Assembly: GCA_021234155.1 (NCBI GenBank)
Contig: JAJEKV010000141.1
Location: 1,370,356-1,434,355, forward strand
DNA: 64,000 bases
Reading direction: 5' to 3'
Origin: Isoetes taiwanensis
Taxonomy: Eukaryota > Streptophyta > Lycopodiopsida > Isoetales > Isoetaceae
Numbering within the stretch: the stretch's first letter is position 1; every line of letters begins with the position of its first letter. The notes beneath the pieces were generated by a model, which ran no database searches, was not told the DNA's origin, and saw only the letters and a program-made list of their open reading frames with translations. Positions 59,228 to 64,000 of this stretch are shown one piece after another. Made by a program: the position numbers and the translations under genes.

Positions 59228-62140
59228 ATATTGCTCTTATCTCGAATTGTTACTTGTAAATATTGTTTTTATTGTATCATGGAAAACTTTAGTTGTGATT
59301 CAATGCTAACTTGAAAACTTTCTCAAGTCGTAATTTGTAAATTTTATGAGAAAGATGTGTATTTCTATGTGATTCAATGCAAGATCTTTTTTTATGAGAT
59401 GTGTATTTCTATCAGTGATTCAATGCAAAACTTTTTTTTTTTTTCTGTATGAGTTTCGTTTTCCTCCATGAGGCCCAAACGTCAGGATCTGACCCACTTT
59501 AATTAAATGCGACTTTTGTTATGTAGTTCACAGAACATAAGACCATTTAGTCTAAGTATGACCATTTAGGTCTATAACAGCATGGCACATGGGTGTATAA
59601 AAAAGTTATAGATCTACCTTCATGCACGCAGCTTAAAATATTTGCACAACAAAGCATCTTAAAATAGATAATCTATTAATACATCTAGCGGATTACGTGC
59701 AATGGTATTGTCAGCCTAAGCAAGTAATGTGGCATTCTCAATTGTTACCTCACACATAGGCCAAAAAGAAGGAGGAACCAATCTTGAAAAGCTATGGCTT
59801 CAAGAATTAACTGATTACCATTGTAATCTGCATCTTATGAAAGAATCAGACATGATTTACCAATTTGAGCAAGGGCAAGGATAAGATTGCTCAATGGTAG
59901 ATGACCAACTTACAATATAGACCTATTTGGCCAAATATCCAACAAAACTTAACACTAGACCTGTCCCATGATGGACCATTAAAGGGCATTTTGAAGGTTT
60001 ACAAAAAATCATATAAAATCAAGGGCACAAAAACTGGCCAAAGCCTTTCTAGGAGTTCATATATGGCAGTTATGGTTCACATAAAAAATACACAAAAATA
60101 TATCAGCTCCCGTTCTTGTGAGTTATGCACTAGCAAACCCAAGGGGGTCAAGTACCAAAAGCTTCATGTTCACACAAAGTAAAACTGTCTTAATGAAAAG
60201 ATTTTTTTGATTTTTTTGGCTATAATGTGATTTTTCTACACGAGATATAGAGCAAGACACAAAAAACTGCATCTCAATCCGAAGTCTGTGAAGGAAGATA
60301 TAGCCATTCAAACATGACAGGTCGGAGGCGTTTTACGCTTTACGAGAACGATCTTGGTTCCCGAGAAAAAAGTAGTTGTGGTATAAAAACAACAACTTTT
60401 GGAAGGAGATAAATTTTGAGCTCAAATTTGGCATATAAGTAGTTCACCAGGTCCTCCATCCTAGAAAAATGTTTGTTGAGTTTGAATTTGATGTTTTGAC
60501 TTTTACTTCTAATTTTAATTTTAGGGAATTTATACAAATGGGTAACATTGATACGTATGACTCTAGGTTGTCCTCCAAAAAATCACATTATGAAAGTTTA
60601 TAAGAATATGAAATCAATGCAAAAACAAGCTCGTGAAAAGAGTAAAAGACATGGTAAATAAAAACCAAAAACGATTTCTGTACCTACCCATTACTGGTCC
60701 ATAGTCCATTTAAAAATCAATAATATACTTATGTTAGTCCATCTCACGTTGAGTTTTGGGGCATGAGTAGCTCCTGAACCACTTTGTTCACAAAAAATAT
60801 CTGTTGGTCATTATCTTGAGGATTGTATTAAAATAAATAGCATCAATTATATTATGTCTTCTATGTTTATTCTAGATTTGTGCCTTAAAGGTGTGACTTT
60901 ACAAAATCACATCCTCGAAGTATGTCATATCAAGAAACAAATGCAAAAAGAACCAAGGAAAAATATGAAAAAGTTTTTCTATAAAACATCAAGATAGACT
61001 GCTATCTGCAAATCCGATTCTGAACCATCATTGGTCCAAATGATTGAAAGTTTAAAAATCAATAATGGCATCACTTTAATCAATTTTGATCTCAACTTTC
61101 ACATATAGTTTACTTGTATGATTCTCTGAGGAGAAAATTAGTTGACTATGTGGGCTTGCGTAATTTAAGGGTAAGATTGAAGCACAAAGAATTGAGAATT
61201 TATGAGGTACTTATGACCAATTGAACCTACATGGACCTCCACTTACACCTTTTAAAAATCATGTGATCGAAGCTAAAAAGCCATAGTATCATTCTATGGG
61301 GCAAAATGGATAAGGCTAGTGAGAGATATATGCTCTATACAATTGGTCTCATGGACCATAAATGGTGATGCATGCTTATATAAGTTAAAACCTTAGAAAT
61401 AACATGTTACTTTAACATGCAACTAAAGATTTATATTGCCAAGAAAGGTATGCATCCATGAAAAATATAATATACATGAAAAATAACCTACATGTAATAT
61501 TATTCTACTTAGATGACAATGCTTTATAGCAGCAACACAGATATAAAGTTTATGCTAGTAAGAAATAAACAGATTTCTTTGTATTTTTTTTTCAATAAGG
61601 ACATACAACCTATATAAGATATCTCCATATAAGTCAATGTTCACATTTTCAACTATTTTATAGGCTTATATGGGGAAAGGTAGTGTCTCTTCCATGAACT
61701 AAAGAACCATACATATAATGTCATATGGTCTAATTACATATTGTCATGGCTAAACTTCACAACATTCACTTAATTCATCAATAAACATCACTAAAATATG
61801 ACCATTGTGGAGTTTTGGAGCTATAATTGTGGAGTTAACTCAACTTTTATACTCTAATGTGTTAATCCTGCAGCTGTACATCATGTTTTAATCCCAAAAA
61901 ATGCATGGTTACACTCTAGTTACCCTATATGTAAGTTGATAAGAGTTATATTCTATGTAGATATAAGTAGAATGCATCACTTATTACCCTCATGGTATTA
62001 TGGATGGTTGTTATTTGAGCATTTTAACATATACTGTGTCCTGAATTCTGTATCGTAGATTCTTTTAGTAAATTGTGAGGTTAACATGACTTATGAACAC
62101 TCCAAAAAATCATGAGACTATAGCTCGTATAGTTAGCAAC
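59228..62140. other. AT-rich stretch without recognised genes
   Basis: No domain seen in any frame. A weak dispersed motif, TTTAAAAATCAATAAT preceded by a TTGGTCCA-like word, occurs near 60685-60725 and 61030-61070. Confidence 0.4.
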
Positions 62141-62142
62141 TC

Positions 62143-62680
62143 ATGGCCACAAGAATTAAGTTAAAACTTGATATAATAAGAGAAATAATTCTCGAACCTC
62201 AAGCAGCTTTTTTGACAAAAATAGGGTTTGGCGGCTTCCACCAATGTCAGATGATAGCAAGAAAACATGGAAACATAAAACTCAATGTGTTCTATGATAA
62301 ACAAGCAAATACCTCCAACTTTAGCAAGGTTTAGGTCACTTTATGCTAGAAAAATTGAAGAAGGCAGTTCTGGACTGGTGCAGAAACTGCCAAATTCTCT
62401 AATGTTTGAGCAATCACCACAAGGTAGAGGTGACCCCATTGGCCTTGAAATTCTCAGAGGTCATTAAGAAACAAGTGAAGACTCAAATGGTGGCGGTATA
62501 GTTCAAAATCGAAATTTCTGTTATGAGTTACATGGGTTTAAGTGGCAGAGGTCATGTGGGCCAGTTCTGGTCCATGGATCAGGAATGGTTCCAGAGACAG
62601 GTCTAGTGTTAAGCCTAAGACATGTCTACAGAGGGCACAAAGTGCAAACAAAAATGCACTTGATACTAACCAGGTTTGTG
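62143..62680 (+). other. weakly gene-like segment, unknown
   Basis: MATRIKLKLDIIREIILEPQ opens a 63-codon frame, followed in other frames by QKLPNSLMFEQSPQGRGDPI and CGPVLVHGSGMVPETGLVL. These read like decayed coding sequence but match nothing I know. Confidence 0.2.
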
Positions 62681-62719
62681 CCAATCTTTTCTTTACTTCA
62701 GTCTGTAGCCTTCACCTAA

Positions 62720-62974
62720 TCAAACGTATGCAATACTGCAGTATTCAGCTTTAAAACGTAGCTTTAGGAGCGGACCATATGCTGGAATGAAAATAAAGAA
62801 AATTACCTTAGTTATCTCTCTATCACGACTTATAATTATTATCACTCCACTGCTACAGTCCAAGATGACATTTATACTTTGCTTGAAGGTGCTTGCCTCT
62901 GCTAGAATCCCAAAAATTCTTGTTGCAAGCTTGGTATCTAAACTATTGTCCCGTGATAAAGCATCCTTTGTCAT
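62720..62974 (-). other. possible exon of an unidentified gene
   Basis: Minus frame with normal protein composition: MTKDALSRDNSLDTKLATRI, FGILAEASTFKQSINVILDC, then SRDREITK just before AAG|GTAATT, a possible donor. Upstream on the same strand, GLDFIRMDCSE ends at GAG|GTAAAT (about 63082). No clear acceptor joins them, so I leave it as a candidate. Confidence 0.3.
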
Positions 62975-63386
62975 TTCATAGCAGTAAATTGGGCATCACC
63001 TATAGGAACTCATCTGCAATGAAAATGGATAAGGAAAATTTTAAATACTCGACGTTGGAGAAAGGTTAAAACTTGATTTACCTCACTGCAATCCATTCTG
63101 ATGAAGTCCAAACCTTTTAGAAATGAAGAGCAAATGCAAGATTTAATGTAAAAACGATAGTTCCATGCCATTCCAACAAAAAAAAAAAGAGAGCAAAGAA
63201 TGGTAAATAAAGTGCAAAGTATCACACTCCCTCTATTTGCACACAAATTAATAGCATTTTCTGAACTGGTAGTACTTGATTTCATGTTTCAGAAACAAAT
63301 ATTCCCCTAACATTTACATCCTACCTCTTCCATCCTTTAAAACTCCTATAACTCAGATTCAAGGTTGACTGAGGGAGCTTCCCCCT

Positions 63387-63440
63387 TTTTTTTTTTTTTT
63401 GGAAGGAACGGAACTGCTTTTTTATTCATATGATAGGAAG
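63387..63440 (-). mobile_element. retroelement 3' end (poly-A on minus strand)
   Basis: A run of about 18 T followed by GGAAGGAACGGAACTGCTTT and TTATT, similar to the LINE 3' ends at 7511, 14903 and 22299 (T run then GGAAGGACTTGAGCC...TTATT). Likely another copy of that LINE family; how far the body extends into 63440-64000 is unclear. Confidence 0.5.
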
Positions 63441-63703
63441 AATTACATCAACGATCCCACATGGATCTTATAGGAAGTATTTCTGCACCTATATGAAAAG
63501 TACAAAATATAATGTTTCAACTTTCATAGAGGACTACTACAGGAGAAGCCTCAACATCTTCACCCTCCATGAACTGAAACTTATTGAATTGAGCAGCAAT
63601 AAAACCAAAGAGATATCAGATAGAGGTCACAGAACCTTTTCAAGATCCTCTGAATCAAGGCGAAAAGGGTCACCTGTAGAGGGCGTCTTCCACTTCCATT
63701 ATC

Positions 63704-63772
63704 CATCAAGGAGCCCATACATCCTCAACTGTATGTAGATCAAGGAGCCCATACATCCTCGACCATATGCAG
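63704..63772. repeat. 35-bp tandem duplication
   Basis: ATCAAGGAGCCCATACATCC twice in a row with slightly different ends (CAACTGTATGTAG, CGACCATATGCAG). Confidence 0.85.
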
Positions 63773-64000
63773 AAGACAACATGAAACATCCACCATCACT
63801 TCTACCTATATATAACTTTGGAAGTGGGATAGGTGGACAAGCCCTATCACCAAGCTGCATTACTCTTACCATGACACTAAAAATATGATAAAGAAAAGTA
63901 TAGATCGGTGTTAGGAGCAGCGACTGCCATTACGCTCATAGAAGGCACCCTTTGCTTCTTGAATTCTAGTTTCGTATCATAAGCAAGCAAATTATCCTGC

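Overview
The window looks like nuclear DNA of a land plant with a large, repeat-rich genome. Plant signs are a PLS-type pentatricopeptide repeat (PPR) pseudogene, plant-style intron-rich genes, copia/LINE/SINE retroelements, a telo-box promoter, and fragments of a receptor-like kinase and a polyphenol oxidase. A fern or related seed-free plant is my best guess, from PPR style and repeat density, but nothing seen is diagnostic.

Only two genes look intact. They are divergent and share a 116-base spacer: a mitochondrial-type ribosomal protein bS18 gene on the minus strand (six exons, 50289 down to 48562) and DPH5, diphthine methyl ester synthase, on the plus strand (six exons, 50406 to 53677). 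Both read through every splice junction in frame. One makes a mitochondrial translation component and the other modifies cytosolic elongation factor 2. The spacer carries a telo-box typical of translation genes. The long third intron of DPH5 holds decayed receptor-kinase and polyphenol-oxidase fragments.

Layout: 1-3000, AT-rich with two inverted copies of a terminal-inverted-repeat element. 4320-5842, a decayed PPR gene (minus). 6124-28283, three head-to-tail copies of a ~7.4 kb unit, each a nest of retroelement pieces (LINE 3' end, two LTR-like segments, copia RNase H split by a SINE). 28284-35470, mostly anonymous AT-rich DNA with a GC-rich island at 33.1-34.0 kb. 35474-38120, a (GATA)40 tract abutting a broken copia element. 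38240-38800, an array of small hairpins with a constant TTGGTG loop. 39-48 kb, further LINE, LTR and SINE debris. 54.4-54.7 kb, LINE 3' ends. 57.4-58.9 kb, a tandem array carrying perfect 30-base palindromes. 59-64 kb, AT-rich with no recognised gene.

The most unusual signals are: (1) differences between copies of the 7.4 kb array that fall largely on CAG/CTG and CCGG sites, suggesting base-calling trouble at CHG-methylated cytosines; (2) the covarying-stem hairpin array; (3) the palindrome array; (4) a recurring structured motif whose outer stem changes in a compensatory way between two loci. Coordinates of repeat edges are by-eye estimates.
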